The notes under the pieces were generated by a model. It worked only from the letters and a program-made list of their open reading frames with translations, ran no database searches and was not told the DNA's origin. Of a stretch of 64,000 nt of DNA, positions 47,467-55,176 are shown piece after piece. Source of the DNA: Arthrobacter sp. StoSoilB5 (GTDB lineage Bacteria; Actinomycetota; Actinomycetes; Actinomycetales; Micrococcaceae); contig NZ_AP024646.1 of NCBI RefSeq assembly GCF_019977235.1, forward strand, positions 1,550,001 through 1,614,000, in the 5' to 3' direction. How positions within the stretch are numbered: the first letter of the stretch is position 1; each line of letters begins with the position of its first letter. The translations under genes and the position numbers were made by a program.

Positions 47467-48402
47467 ATGGTTCTCGGAGCCGCTGAAGCTGCAGTGTTGG
47501 CCTTCGACGTGGGTGGTACCGACATCAAAGCAGGGCTGGTGGATCCCGCCGGCAACGTGCTGGGCATGCGCCGCGTCCCCACGCCCTTGGACGCAGCACG
47601 CCCTGCCGAGGCAATTCTTGATCGCCTCGCAGGGTTGGCTGAAGAACTTGGCGTCGAGTTCCCGGACATCCCCGCCAAAGCAGCGGGCGTCATCGTCCCC
47701 GGCATCGTGGATTCCGTGGAAGGAGTCGGGATCTACTCGGCGAACCTCGGGTGGCGAAATTTCCCGTTCACCGCTGAAGCAGAGAAGAGGCTCGGCCTTC
47801 CCGTGGCCTTCGATCACGATGTCCGCTCCGCCGCGGCAGTGGAACACGCTTTTGGTGGATCCAAGGAATTCGACGACGTCGTGGTCATGGTGGTGGGCAC
47901 TGGTATTGCCGCTGCGGTCTTCTCAGGGGGTGTGGCCGTCACCGCTGGTGGTTTCGCTGGTGAGCTCGGCCATGCCCAGGTACCGGACCCCGACGCCGGC
48001 CCGAATAGCACCGGAATGACCATTCTCGAAGCCGTGGGTTCAGCAGGCGCCATTGCCAAGCGCTACTGCGCGCACTCCCGGACTACGGTGGACGGCGCCC
48101 GCGATGTCCTGCTGCGGGCCCAATCCGGAGATGCCGTTGCTGCGCGCGTTTGGGCGGACGCCGTGGACGCCCTTGCCTTCACCATATGCCAGTGCGTAAA
48201 CATCATCGGCACTGAAGCGGTGGTGATTGGGGGAGGCCTGGCTGAAGCAGGCGAGAACCTCCTCGAACCACTCCGCACACGGGTTGACCAGATCCTGGAC
48301 TTCCAACGACGTCCACGCCTTATCCAAGCCCAGCTTGGCCAGGACGCCGGGCTCCTCGGCGCGGCACTAAACGCCCGGGCGCTCTTGGATGGTGCGCGAT
48401 GA
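47467..48402 (+). CDS. ROK family sugar kinase lacking the zinc-binding Cys motif
   Basis: 311 residues. ATP-binding phosphate-1 motif FDVGGTDIKAGLVD at the N-terminus, catalytic region AFDHDVRSAA and GTGIAAAV, and sugar-contact GELGHAQV. The usual ROK zinc cluster CxCGxxGCxE is replaced by NSTGMTILE, keeping Gly and Glu but losing all Cys. In this operon it could phosphorylate GalNAc, galactosamine or a related hexose. It lies 9 bases after the AgaS-like gene and overlaps the next gene by ATGA. Confidence 0.88.
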   Translation: MVLGAAEAAVLAFDVGGTDIKAGLVDPAGNVLGMRRVPTPLDAARPAEAILDRLAGLAEELGVEFPDIPAKAAGVIVPGIVDSVEGVGIYSANLGWRNFPFTAEAEKRLGLPVAFDHDVRSAAAVEHAFGGSKEFDDVVVMVVGTGIAAAVFSGGVAVTAGGFAGELGHAQVPDPDAGPNSTGMTILEAVGSAGAIAKRYCAHSRTTVDGARDVLLRAQSGDAVAARVWADAVDALAFTICQCVNIIGTEAVVIGGGLAEAGENLLEPLRTRVDQILDFQRRPRLIQAQLGQDAGLLGAALNARALLDGAR

Positions 48403-49370
48403 CCGGCCCCGCCGCAGCCCGCATTGTCACGGTGACGCCCAACCCGGCCATCGACATGACGTACACCGTCCAAGGAATCACCGGGGGCGCCAGCCATCGG
48501 GTCCCCACGCCCATCAGCCGCGCCGGTGGCAAGGGACTCAATGTAGCCCGCGTGGTTCATCAGCTCGGCCACCCCGTGCTTGCCATTGCGCCTACGGGCG
48601 GCGCCGCGGGACAAACCCTGGCTGCAGAACTTTGGACGAGCGGCGTGCCGCACACCTTGGTGGCCGTCGCCGCCGAGACCCGCCGCAGCATCGCGCTCGT
48701 CGACACCGTTGCCGGCGAAACATCCATCTTCAACGAGGAAGGCCAAGCCCTCCTGCCGGACGATTGGCGCTCGCTGTCTGCCGCCGTCGTCAAGGCAGTA
48801 AGCGGCGGTGACGGAGAAGCTCCCGCCGCTGTGCTGGTGGGTTCGGGCAGCCTGCCGCCAGGTGCGCCCGCCGACTTCTACCCGTCTCTGGTACGCCTGG
48901 CGCACGACGCCGGGATCCCCGCCATCATCGACACTTCCGGCCCGGGCATCATCGCCGCGGCACAAGCCGGTGCCGACGTCCTCAAGCCCAATCACCATGA
49001 GCTGGCGGAAGCCACCGGGGAGGTCGGCCTCGAAGCCGCTGCGCTCTCGCTGATCAACATGGGCGCACGCACGGTCCTTGTGAGCGCCGGTGCTGACGGA
49101 ATGCTCGCCTTCGACCACGCAGCACCCGGTGGGTACTGGAGTGCCCGCCTCCCCGAGCCGCTGAGCGGCAACCCCACAGGGGCGGGCGACGCCGGAGTGG
49201 CGGCTGCCGCCGTCGCCCTCGCCAAAGGCATCACCGAGCCTCGCGAAATTCTTCGCAAGGCCACCGCCTGGTCCGCGGCCGCGGTGCTCATGCCCGCCGC
49301 TGGCGAGATCTCGCCGAGGTACCAGGAACTTGAAGAACAACTGATCGTGACATGGAAGGAGACCCGATGA
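48399..49370 (+). CDS. PfkB-type hexose-phosphate kinase (LacC/FruK family, probably tagatose-6-phosphate kinase)
   Basis: 323 residues. Opening TVTPNPAIDMTYTV and GGKGLNVARVVHQLG are typical of 1-phosphofructokinase/LacC; the C-terminal signature NPTGAGDAGVAA carries the catalytic Asp. FruK and LacC are hard to separate by eye; the AgaS-like and GatY-like neighbours favour tagatose-6-phosphate to tagatose-1,6-bisphosphate. It overlaps both flanking genes by 4 bases. Confidence 0.88.
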   Translation: MTGPAAARIVTVTPNPAIDMTYTVQGITGGASHRVPTPISRAGGKGLNVARVVHQLGHPVLAIAPTGGAAGQTLAAELWTSGVPHTLVAVAAETRRSIALVDTVAGETSIFNEEGQALLPDDWRSLSAAVVKAVSGGDGEAPAAVLVGSGSLPPGAPADFYPSLVRLAHDAGIPAIIDTSGPGIIAAAQAGADVLKPNHHELAEATGEVGLEAAALSLINMGARTVLVSAGADGMLAFDHAAPGGYWSARLPEPLSGNPTGAGDAGVAAAAVALAKGITEPREILRKATAWSAAAVLMPAAGEISPRYQELEEQLIVTWKETR

Positions 49371-50206
49371 CCCTTGTCAGTACGCGGGAATTGATGGACA
49401 AGGCTGTGGCCAACGGCACCGGCCAGGGCGCGTTCAACGTTATTCATGTGGAAACGGCCGAGGGGCTGGTGGCTGGTGCCGAGACAGCCGGAGTTCCCCT
49501 GATCCTCCAGATTTCCGAAAACTGCGCCAAATACCACGGCGGACTTGAGCCGATCGCCTCGGCTGCCCTGGTGATCGCCCGCGACGCATCAGTGCCGGTT
49601 GCGGTTCATTTGGACCATGCTGAATCCGAAGACCTCGCTGTCGCGGCCGTGGACCTGGGCTTTGGCTCCGTCATGTTCGACGGCGCACATCTGCCCTATG
49701 AATGGAATGTCGAAGTAACCCAGCGCGTGGCCCGCTACGCCCACCAACGCGGCGTCTATGTCGAGGCCGAGCTCGGCAAAGTAGGAGGCAAGGACGGCGC
49801 CCATGCACCCGGTGTCCGCACCGATCCGGCAGAGGCCCTTGCGTTCGTCGAAGCAACCGGCGTGGATGCGCTCGCCGTGGCAGTGGGCTCCTCACACGCC
49901 ATGACCGAACGCAGTGCAGCCTTGGACCTGCACTTGATCACGCGGCTGAAGGCGGCGGTCGGAAAGCCGCTGGTCCTGCACGGCTCTTCAGGCGTCACAG
50001 ATGAGATGCTCGTAGCCGCGATCGGCGCAGGTATGACTAAGATCAACGTATCCACACATTTGAACGGGTTCTTTACCCGCGCCGTCCGTGAGTACCTCGA
50101 TGCCAACCCTGCAGTGGTGGATTCCCGGAAGTACATCAAGGCCGGCCGGGACGCACTGGTGCTGGAATCCGCACGATTGCTGACGCTGTTCGCGAAAGCG
50201 AAATAG
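49367..50206 (+). CDS. Class II aldolase, tagatose/fructose-bisphosphate type (GatY/KbaY-like)
   Basis: 279 residues, zinc-dependent aldolase. The catalytic Asp and zinc His are in VHLDHAES; a later active-site stretch reads LHGSSGVTDEML and INVSTHLN. It would cleave tagatose-1,6-bisphosphate to DHAP and glyceraldehyde-3-phosphate, ending the pathway at glycolysis. ATG 49367 has AAGGAG seven bases upstream and overlaps the kinase stop; a start 15 bases earlier lacks this. Fructose-1,6-bisphosphate specificity cannot be excluded. Confidence 0.9.
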   Translation: MTLVSTRELMDKAVANGTGQGAFNVIHVETAEGLVAGAETAGVPLILQISENCAKYHGGLEPIASAALVIARDASVPVAVHLDHAESEDLAVAAVDLGFGSVMFDGAHLPYEWNVEVTQRVARYAHQRGVYVEAELGKVGGKDGAHAPGVRTDPAEALAFVEATGVDALAVAVGSSHAMTERSAALDLHLITRLKAAVGKPLVLHGSSGVTDEMLVAAIGAGMTKINVSTHLNGFFTRAVREYLDANPAVVDSRKYIKAGRDALVLESARLLTLFAKAK

Positions 50207-50229
50207 CAATACTCCGCGAAAGGCTTGTC

Positions 50230-51021
50230 ATGACCCGCACCGATCGGCTGACCGCCATCCTTGACCTCCTGGCCGAATCCGGCCATGTGGAAGTCGAGGA
50301 CATCGTGACGCGGCTTGGCGTGTCGCCAGCTACGGCGCGACGGGATCTGGACAGTCTTGCCAAGCAGCGACTCCTGAGCCGGACGCGCGGCGGCGCCACC
50401 ACGGGCTCCGTGTCCTACGACCTCCCGGGACGCTATAACCGTGACGACCACGCCGCGGCCAAGCAGGAAATTGCCCAGGCGGCCTCCGCGCTGATCCGGC
50501 CCGGAGCCGTGATCGGCCTCAGTGGTGGAACCACCAACACTGCACTTGCGCAGCTCCTGTCCACGCGCGAGGACCTCAACGCGCCGTCCAACAGACCCAC
50601 TCTCACGGTGGTGACCAATGCCATCAACATTGCCTCTCAACTGGCCGTCCGTCCCAACATCAAGATCATGGTCACCGGGGGCATCCTGAACCCGCGCTCC
50701 TATGAACTCGTTGGGCCCTACACAGACGTGATCATGCAGAAGGTTGCCTTGGACATCGCGTTCATTGGCGTTAACGGCGTGGATCCGGAACTCGGTCCCA
50801 CCATCACCGACGAGGGCGAAGCCATGGTGAACACCGTGATGGCCCGCCGCGCCACCGAGTCCTATGTTGTGGCGGATTCCTCCAAGGTGGGACGCCGCTC
50901 CTTTGCCGCCATGGCGGGCTACGACTTCAGGCACCTGATCACGGACTCGGGCATCAGCGCCGAGGACAAAGCCGCGTTCGAAGCCAAGGGTACGGAAGTC
51001 ATCGTCGCCCCTGCCAGCTAG
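50230..51021 (+). CDS. DeoR family transcriptional regulator
   Basis: 263 residues. The N-terminal DeoR helix-turn-helix (TDRLTAILDLLAESGHVEVEDIV, with VSPATARRDLDSL) is followed by a sugar-phosphate-sensing domain with GLSGGTT and FIGVNGVDPELG. It is the last gene of the galactosamine/tagatose operon and probably its repressor, induced by a sugar phosphate. It converges on a phosphatase gene 9 bases away. Confidence 0.94.
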   Translation: MTRTDRLTAILDLLAESGHVEVEDIVTRLGVSPATARRDLDSLAKQRLLSRTRGGATTGSVSYDLPGRYNRDDHAAAKQEIAQAASALIRPGAVIGLSGGTTNTALAQLLSTREDLNAPSNRPTLTVVTNAINIASQLAVRPNIKIMVTGGILNPRSYELVGPYTDVIMQKVALDIAFIGVNGVDPELGPTITDEGEAMVNTVMARRATESYVVADSSKVGRRSFAAMAGYDFRHLITDSGISAEDKAAFEAKGTEVIVAPAS

Positions 51022-51030
51022 GCAATGCCG

Positions 51031-51711
51031 CTAGAAACGCATTCTTGGCGCGTGGAGCACTGAATCGTCAACGTCCCTGGGCACCCACTGGCTGAACGGT
51101 GAATCCAGGCTGTACTGGCCGTCGTCGGTCCTTACCAGCGTGCGGAGCTCGGCGTTGTCGGGGTTGTTGAGCGACTCGAAATATTCGACAGTCCAGTGGA
51201 ACCAGCGCATGCAGAACAACCGCATGGTTAGTCCGTGGGTGACCATGAGGGTATTAGGTGCGTACGTCGGTTTTTCCCAGTGCCGGTAGAGAGTCTCCAT
51301 GAACGAGGACACGCGGTCGTAGACGTCCGAGCCTGACTCGCCCTCACGGAACCTGTAGAAGAAGTGGCCGTAAAGGTTGCGGAGTTCTTTCTGGTCCTCG
51401 ATCTCCCCGGCGATCTGGAAGTTGGCCCAGTCCTGCTCCCGGAGCCTGGGTTCTTCGATCACGCGCTCGATCAGCGGGCCCAGGTCCATCGCCTCAAGGG
51501 TTTGGTAGGCCCGCAAATAGGGGGACACGTAAACGCGGACCTGCTCGCCGTCGAGTTTCCGCCGGAGGGCCTCGCCTGCTATCCGTGCCTGTTCTATTCC
51601 GAGTCCGGTCAGCGGGATGCGGTAGTCCGGCACGCGGTTGTAGATTGACGTGTCGGCGTTCGCGGCGGACTGGCCGTGCCGGATCATGAAGATTCTCCCT
51701 GGCGCACTCAT
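51031..51711 (-). CDS. Histidine phosphatase family protein
   Basis: 226 residues from ATG 51711 (ATG 51723 is an alternative). The phospho-histidine motif IRHGQS is near the N-terminus, the second catalytic His is in MVTHGLTMR, and ELRTLVR and SPYLRAYQT contribute pocket residues. This is the phosphoglycerate-mutase-like superfamily; the small size and sequence suggest a general phosphatase rather than glycolytic mutase. Substrate unknown. Confidence 0.9.
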   Translation of the reverse strand: MSAPGRIFMIRHGQSAANADTSIYNRVPDYRIPLTGLGIEQARIAGEALRRKLDGEQVRVYVSPYLRAYQTLEAMDLGPLIERVIEEPRLREQDWANFQIAGEIEDQKELRNLYGHFFYRFREGESGSDVYDRVSSFMETLYRHWEKPTYAPNTLMVTHGLTMRLFCMRWFHWTVEYFESLNNPDNAELRTLVRTDDGQYSLDSPFSQWVPRDVDDSVLHAPRMRF

Positions 51712-51788
51712 CCCACCAAGCATAGGGTCCTGCCCACCAGTGGCACGGGAAGGTGTCCAGTTCACGGCAAAGTGGCAGGAACTGCAGG

Positions 51789-51800
51789 CAAGATAGGTAC
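51789..51800 (+). promoter_or_regulatory. Candidate leaderless -10 before the CPBP protease gene
   Basis: CAAGAT lies exactly six bases before ATG 51801, the same arrangement as before ligA, and no Shine-Dalgarno is present. Confidence 0.4.
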
Positions 51801-52574
51801 ATGCTCCTTGCTTCCCGCCGCCGCCTGCGCGCCGAAGTGCTCATCGTGCTGGGCCTGTCCCTGGGCCAATCAGCCGTGTACTCCGTGGTGCAGCTCCTGG
51901 ACAAGATGACGCGCGCGCCGCTGTCCGAGGCAACCTCCACGCTGAACAGGTCCCAAAGCACCCGCGAGTACTTCGACCTCACGTATCAGCTGCTGGACAT
52001 CATCTTCGCCTTGGTGCCGGTGGTCCTGGTGTTCTATTTCCTGTCCTCGCACTCACAGGGTGGCAGGGAAGGCGGAAGTGGCTCAGGCTTCACCCGGTTG
52101 GGATTCAACTTTGCACGTCCGGGTAAGGACGCTCTGCAGGGATTGGGGCTCGCCGCCGCGATCGGCATCCCGTCACTTGGCTTGTACGCCGCAGGCAGGG
52201 CCCTGGGAATCACCACCGCGATTGTGCCCAGCGGCCTTGAGGCTTACTGGTGGACTGTACCTGTGCTGATTCTCTCCGCGATCCGCCACGGGGTGGTGGA
52301 GGAAGTGATCGTGGTGGGCTATCTCTTGGACCGTTTCGGAAAATTTGGCTGGAGTACCCCGTTGGCCATCGTCGTCAGCGCGGCCCTTCGTGGCAGTTAC
52401 CACTTGTACCAAGGCTTCGGACCCTTCATAGGCAACTTCGCCATGGGCCTGGTGTTTGCCTGGATCTACACCAAGACCAAGCGGGTCATGCCTTTGGTCA
52501 TTGCGCATGCGTTGCTGGACATCGTCGCGTTTGTGGGATTCAGCCTGTTCGGGAAGGCAGTGGGGCTCGGCTAA
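51801..52574 (+). CDS. CPBP family intramembrane metalloprotease
   Basis: 257 residues with about six to seven membrane helices. The CPBP (CAAX protease and bacteriocin-processing) motifs appear as RHGVVEEVIVVGYL (Glu-Glu metal/catalytic pair) and IAHALLDIVAF (His), with a GSYHLYQG segment between. The common Arg after the Glu pair is replaced by Val. Substrates of these proteases are mostly unknown in actinobacteria. Monocistronic, ending before a strong hairpin. Confidence 0.88.
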   Translation: MLLASRRRLRAEVLIVLGLSLGQSAVYSVVQLLDKMTRAPLSEATSTLNRSQSTREYFDLTYQLLDIIFALVPVVLVFYFLSSHSQGGREGGSGSGFTRLGFNFARPGKDALQGLGLAAAIGIPSLGLYAAGRALGITTAIVPSGLEAYWWTVPVLILSAIRHGVVEEVIVVGYLLDRFGKFGWSTPLAIVVSAALRGSYHLYQGFGPFIGNFAMGLVFAWIYTKTKRVMPLVIAHALLDIVAFVGFSLFGKAVGLG

Positions 52575-52604
52575 CCAATGCCAGTCCTGTTGGCATTAAA
52601 AATA

Positions 52605-52656
52605 TTCGGCCGCCATCGGTGGGTGACGTCGTTGGCACCCGCTGATGGCGGCCGAA
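52605..52656. terminator. Long hairpin between convergent CPBP and VOC genes
   Basis: A perfect 13-base arm TTCGGCCGCCATC (52605-52617) pairs with 52644-52656, and the loop contains a further GGGTG/CACCC stem. Located between convergent genes, it can stop transcription from both sides. T-runs are weak. Confidence 0.7.
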
Positions 52657-52712
52657 GCTTGACCGGACACGATGGACCGGGGAGGGGACCAGGCCCCAAG
52701 GGAAGGTGCGCC

Positions 52713-53351
52713 TCAGATGGTGACGGCGCCGGAGGCGGTTTCGAAAGTGACGGACATGATGCCGGGCGTGCCGTGCGGTGCCATCCACTGGACAGCGACG
52801 TCCTCGAGCGGCTTCTCAACGGGTTCGCCCAGCCATTCGGTAACGCGTTCCGCCGAGCCCGCGATGGTGAGGCTGGACATCTTGACGTCACTCTCATAGA
52901 CCCTGGACGGGTGCAGTGAGGGGTCGCCCTCCCACTTGAGCAGGTACGGCACCTGGGGATCGGCGATCAAGCCGAGAATGCCGATCTGCCGCCACACGAG
53001 TTCGCGGCCATCCGGGAACTTGCGGTTGCCCGGAACCGCGGAGCGGCCGAGGCGGTCTTCGAAGGGGGCTAGGTCGTCAACGGCGACGCACCAGCCCATC
53101 CAACCGCCGCCAGCTGCTGAGCGCGCGCGGACCGCCTGGCCAAAGGGTGCCTTGTCGGAAGCGGGGTGGTCCAGGACCTCCACGACTTCCAGGTATTTGT
53201 TATCCGCCAAGGGAATGATCATGTTCCGGGTACCGAAGCGCGGGTGCACTCCGCCCCGGACTGCGTCCACTCCCAGAGCTGCGGAAATTCGTTCGGTAGT
53301 GGCCAAAAGGCCATCTCGTTCACAAGCGTAAGAGACGTGATCCATGCGCAT
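52713..53351 (-). CDS. VOC/glyoxalase-like domain protein
   Basis: 212 residues. MDHVSYACERDGLLATTERI with a following GVHPRFGTRNMIIPL matches the Glyoxalase_3 type of VOC proteins; a metal site is plausible but activity is unknown. ATG 53351 was chosen because CAAGAT lies exactly six bases upstream (leaderless arrangement); ATG 53345 is possible. Solitary gene. Confidence 0.85.
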   Translation of the reverse strand: MRMDHVSYACERDGLLATTERISAALGVDAVRGGVHPRFGTRNMIIPLADNKYLEVVEVLDHPASDKAPFGQAVRARSAAGGGWMGWCVAVDDLAPFEDRLGRSAVPGNRKFPDGRELVWRQIGILGLIADPQVPYLLKWEGDPSLHPSRVYESDVKMSSLTIAGSAERVTEWLGEPVEKPLEDVAVQWMAPHGTPGIMSVTFETASGAVTI

Positions 53352-53510
53352 GGCTTCATCTTGGCACTTTGTGATCGGGGTCTCAGCTAAGGGAAGCCTA
53401 ACTATCATGGGACCTCAGCTGTGTGCCGCCGGAATGCGTCACGGTGGGTCGCCTGAAGACCGAAAAATACTGCCTTCGTCACAAAGCTGTCCAAGGCCCC
53501 GGACGCTTCC

Positions 53511-53516
53511 TAGACT
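53511..53516 (+). promoter_or_regulatory. Candidate -10 box of metY
   Basis: TAGACT preceded by TTCC, the same TTCCTAGACT string found before metX at 55028. It lies 62 bases before ATG; the -35 is weak. Confidence 0.5.
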
Positions 53517-53578
53517 GGCCCCAGCCAACGCCTCCAGCGATCCACGGCAAACCCGCGCGCCACTAAAAGGAGAATTCA

Positions 53579-54895
53579 ATGTCCCAAGGATGGTCTTTCG
53601 AAACCCGCCAGATCCACGCAGGGCAGGAACCCGACTCTGCCACGGGAGCGCGGTCGCTTCCGATCTACCAGACCACTTCCTTCGTGTTCCCCAGCGCAGA
53701 GAGCGCGGCAAACCGGTTTGCGCTGGCTGAGCTTGCCCCCATCTACACCCGCATCGGCAACCCGACGCAGGATGCCGTGGAGCAGCGCATCGCCAGCCTG
53801 GAAGGCGGACTGGGCGCATTGCTCCTCAGCTCAGGACAGGCCGCGGAAACGTTCGCCATTCTCAACATTGCCGAGGCCGGCGATCACATCGTCGCCAGCC
53901 CCAGCCTGTACGGCGGAACCTACAACCTGTTGGCCCACACGCTAAAGAAGTTCGGCATCTCCGTCACGTTCGTGGAGGACCCGGACAATCTGGACCAGTG
54001 GCGGGAAGCTGTGCAGCCCAACACCAAGCTGTTCTTCGGTGAGGTAGTTTCCAACCCGCGCCAGGACGTGCTGGACATCGAGGGCATTTCACGCACCGCG
54101 CATGAGGCCGGTGTGCCGCTGATCGTGGACAACACGCTCTCAACCCCATACCTCATTCGTCCCATCGAATGGGGTGCGGACATCGTGGTGCACTCGGCCA
54201 CCAAGTATCTTGGCGGCCACGGTGCGGCGATCGCCGGCGTGATCGTGGACTCCGGAAACTTCGACTTCGGAAAGGACCCGGAGCGCTTCCCCGGATTCAA
54301 TACCCCGGACCCCAGCTACAACGGACTCGTTTACGCCCGGGACCTGGGCAAGGACGGCGCGCTCAGAGCCAACCTCTCCTACATACTCAAGGCCCGTGTG
54401 CAGTTGCTGCGCGATCTGGGTTCGGCGGTTTCCCCCTTCAACGCCTTCCTCATTGCCCAGGGCCTGGAAACCCTGAGCCTGCGCGTTGAGCGCCATGTCT
54501 CCAACGCCACCAGGGTTGCCGAATGGCTTGAGTCGAGGGACGACGTCGAATCGGTCGCCTTCGCGGGGCTGCCCTCCAGCCCCTGGTACGACCGCGGCCG
54601 GAAGTATGGCCCCAGGGGCACCGGTGCCGTGGTGGCGTTCACTATCAAGGGCGGTGTCGAGGCCGGCAAGCGCTTCGTCGACGGCCTGGAGCTGCACTCC
54701 CATGTTGCCAACATTGGTGACGTCCGCTCGCTGGTCATCCATCCGGCGTCGACCACCCATAGCCAGCTCACAGTGGAACAGCAGGTGGCCGCCGGTGTTA
54801 ATCCAGGCTTGGTCCGGTTGTCCGTGGGAATTGAGCATGTAGACGACATCATCGCTGACCTGGAGGCCGGGTTCCGGGCTGCCAAAGGCGCTTAA
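53579..54895 (+). CDS. metY: O-acetylhomoserine sulfhydrylase (aminocarboxypropyltransferase)
   Basis: 438 residues, PLP-dependent Cys/Met metabolism family. Makes homocysteine from O-acetylhomoserine and sulfide. ETRQIHAGQEPD at the start, LSSGQAAETFAI, the PLP aspartate in VDNTLSTPYL, and the PLP lysine Lys209 in HSATKYLGGHG are present; the length is typical of MetY rather than MetB/MetC. AAAAGGAG precedes ATG. Directly upstream of the riboswitch-controlled metX, which supplies its substrate. Confidence 0.95.
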   Translation: MSQGWSFETRQIHAGQEPDSATGARSLPIYQTTSFVFPSAESAANRFALAELAPIYTRIGNPTQDAVEQRIASLEGGLGALLLSSGQAAETFAILNIAEAGDHIVASPSLYGGTYNLLAHTLKKFGISVTFVEDPDNLDQWREAVQPNTKLFFGEVVSNPRQDVLDIEGISRTAHEAGVPLIVDNTLSTPYLIRPIEWGADIVVHSATKYLGGHGAAIAGVIVDSGNFDFGKDPERFPGFNTPDPSYNGLVYARDLGKDGALRANLSYILKARVQLLRDLGSAVSPFNAFLIAQGLETLSLRVERHVSNATRVAEWLESRDDVESVAFAGLPSSPWYDRGRKYGPRGTGAVVAFTIKGGVEAGKRFVDGLELHSHVANIGDVRSLVIHPASTTHSQLTVEQQVAAGVNPGLVRLSVGIEHVDDIIADLEAGFRAAKGA

Positions 54896-54911
54896 GCGCA
54901 CTGGGAGGAGT

Positions 54912-54950
54912 GGCCGCCCGCCGCAGTCGAAAATTCGCCGGGCGGCCCTT
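54912..54950 (+). terminator. Hairpin after metY
   Basis: GGCCGCCCG (54912-54920) pairs perfectly with CGGGCGGCC (54939-54947). There is no long T-run, but its position 17 bases after the stop and before the metX promoter fits termination. Confidence 0.5.
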
Positions 54951-55031
54951 CGCCGTGCGTGTTCCTGAAGCAAACGACCCCAAACCGTCACACAGCTGTC
55001 ACATTCTTCGCCAAAACACCCGTATTTTTCC

Positions 55032-55037
55032 TAGACT
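55032..55037 (+). promoter_or_regulatory. Candidate -10 box of metX leader RNA
   Basis: TAGACT eleven bases before the first conserved riboswitch bases, so transcription would start just ahead of the aptamer. Confidence 0.55.
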
Positions 55038-55047
55038 CTACGTATTA

Positions 55048-55165
55048 GGTCATGAGTGCCAGTGACAGCCCCGGCTTGCTGGCCGGCAACCCTCCTCCGC
55101 GGTGGGGTGCCCCGGGTGAAGACCTGGCCTGTCGCACGCAAGGCGACGGGCAAGCGCGAGGTTAG
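55048..55165 (+). promoter_or_regulatory. SAM-IV riboswitch
   Basis: The leader of metX contains the conserved SAM-IV core in order: GGTCATGAGTGCCAG, CCCCGGCTTGCTGGCC, GCCGGCAACCC, GGTGGGGTGCCCCGGGTGA, a variable hairpin (CCTGTCGCACGCAAGGCGACGG region) and a terminal GGCAAGCGCGAGG pseudoknot strand. This order closely resembles the characterised mycobacterial SAM-IV RNA as I recall it. The 3' pseudoknot strand lies only ~12-25 bases before the metX start, so ligand binding probably hides the ribosome-binding region and lowers MetX when S-adenosylmethionine is plentiful. Confidence 0.93.
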
Positions 55166-55176
55166 GTGTCAAAGGA

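Noticed and set aside
52577..52597. Small hairpin AATGCCA/TGGCATT as a terminator of the CPBP gene
   Set aside because: The stem is followed by A residues on the plus strand rather than T; the larger hairpin at 52605 is the better candidate.
53400..53578. SAM riboswitch upstream of metY
   Set aside because: None of the conserved SAM-I, SAM-II or SAM-IV strings was found; only a TAGACT -10 and a Shine-Dalgarno are visible.
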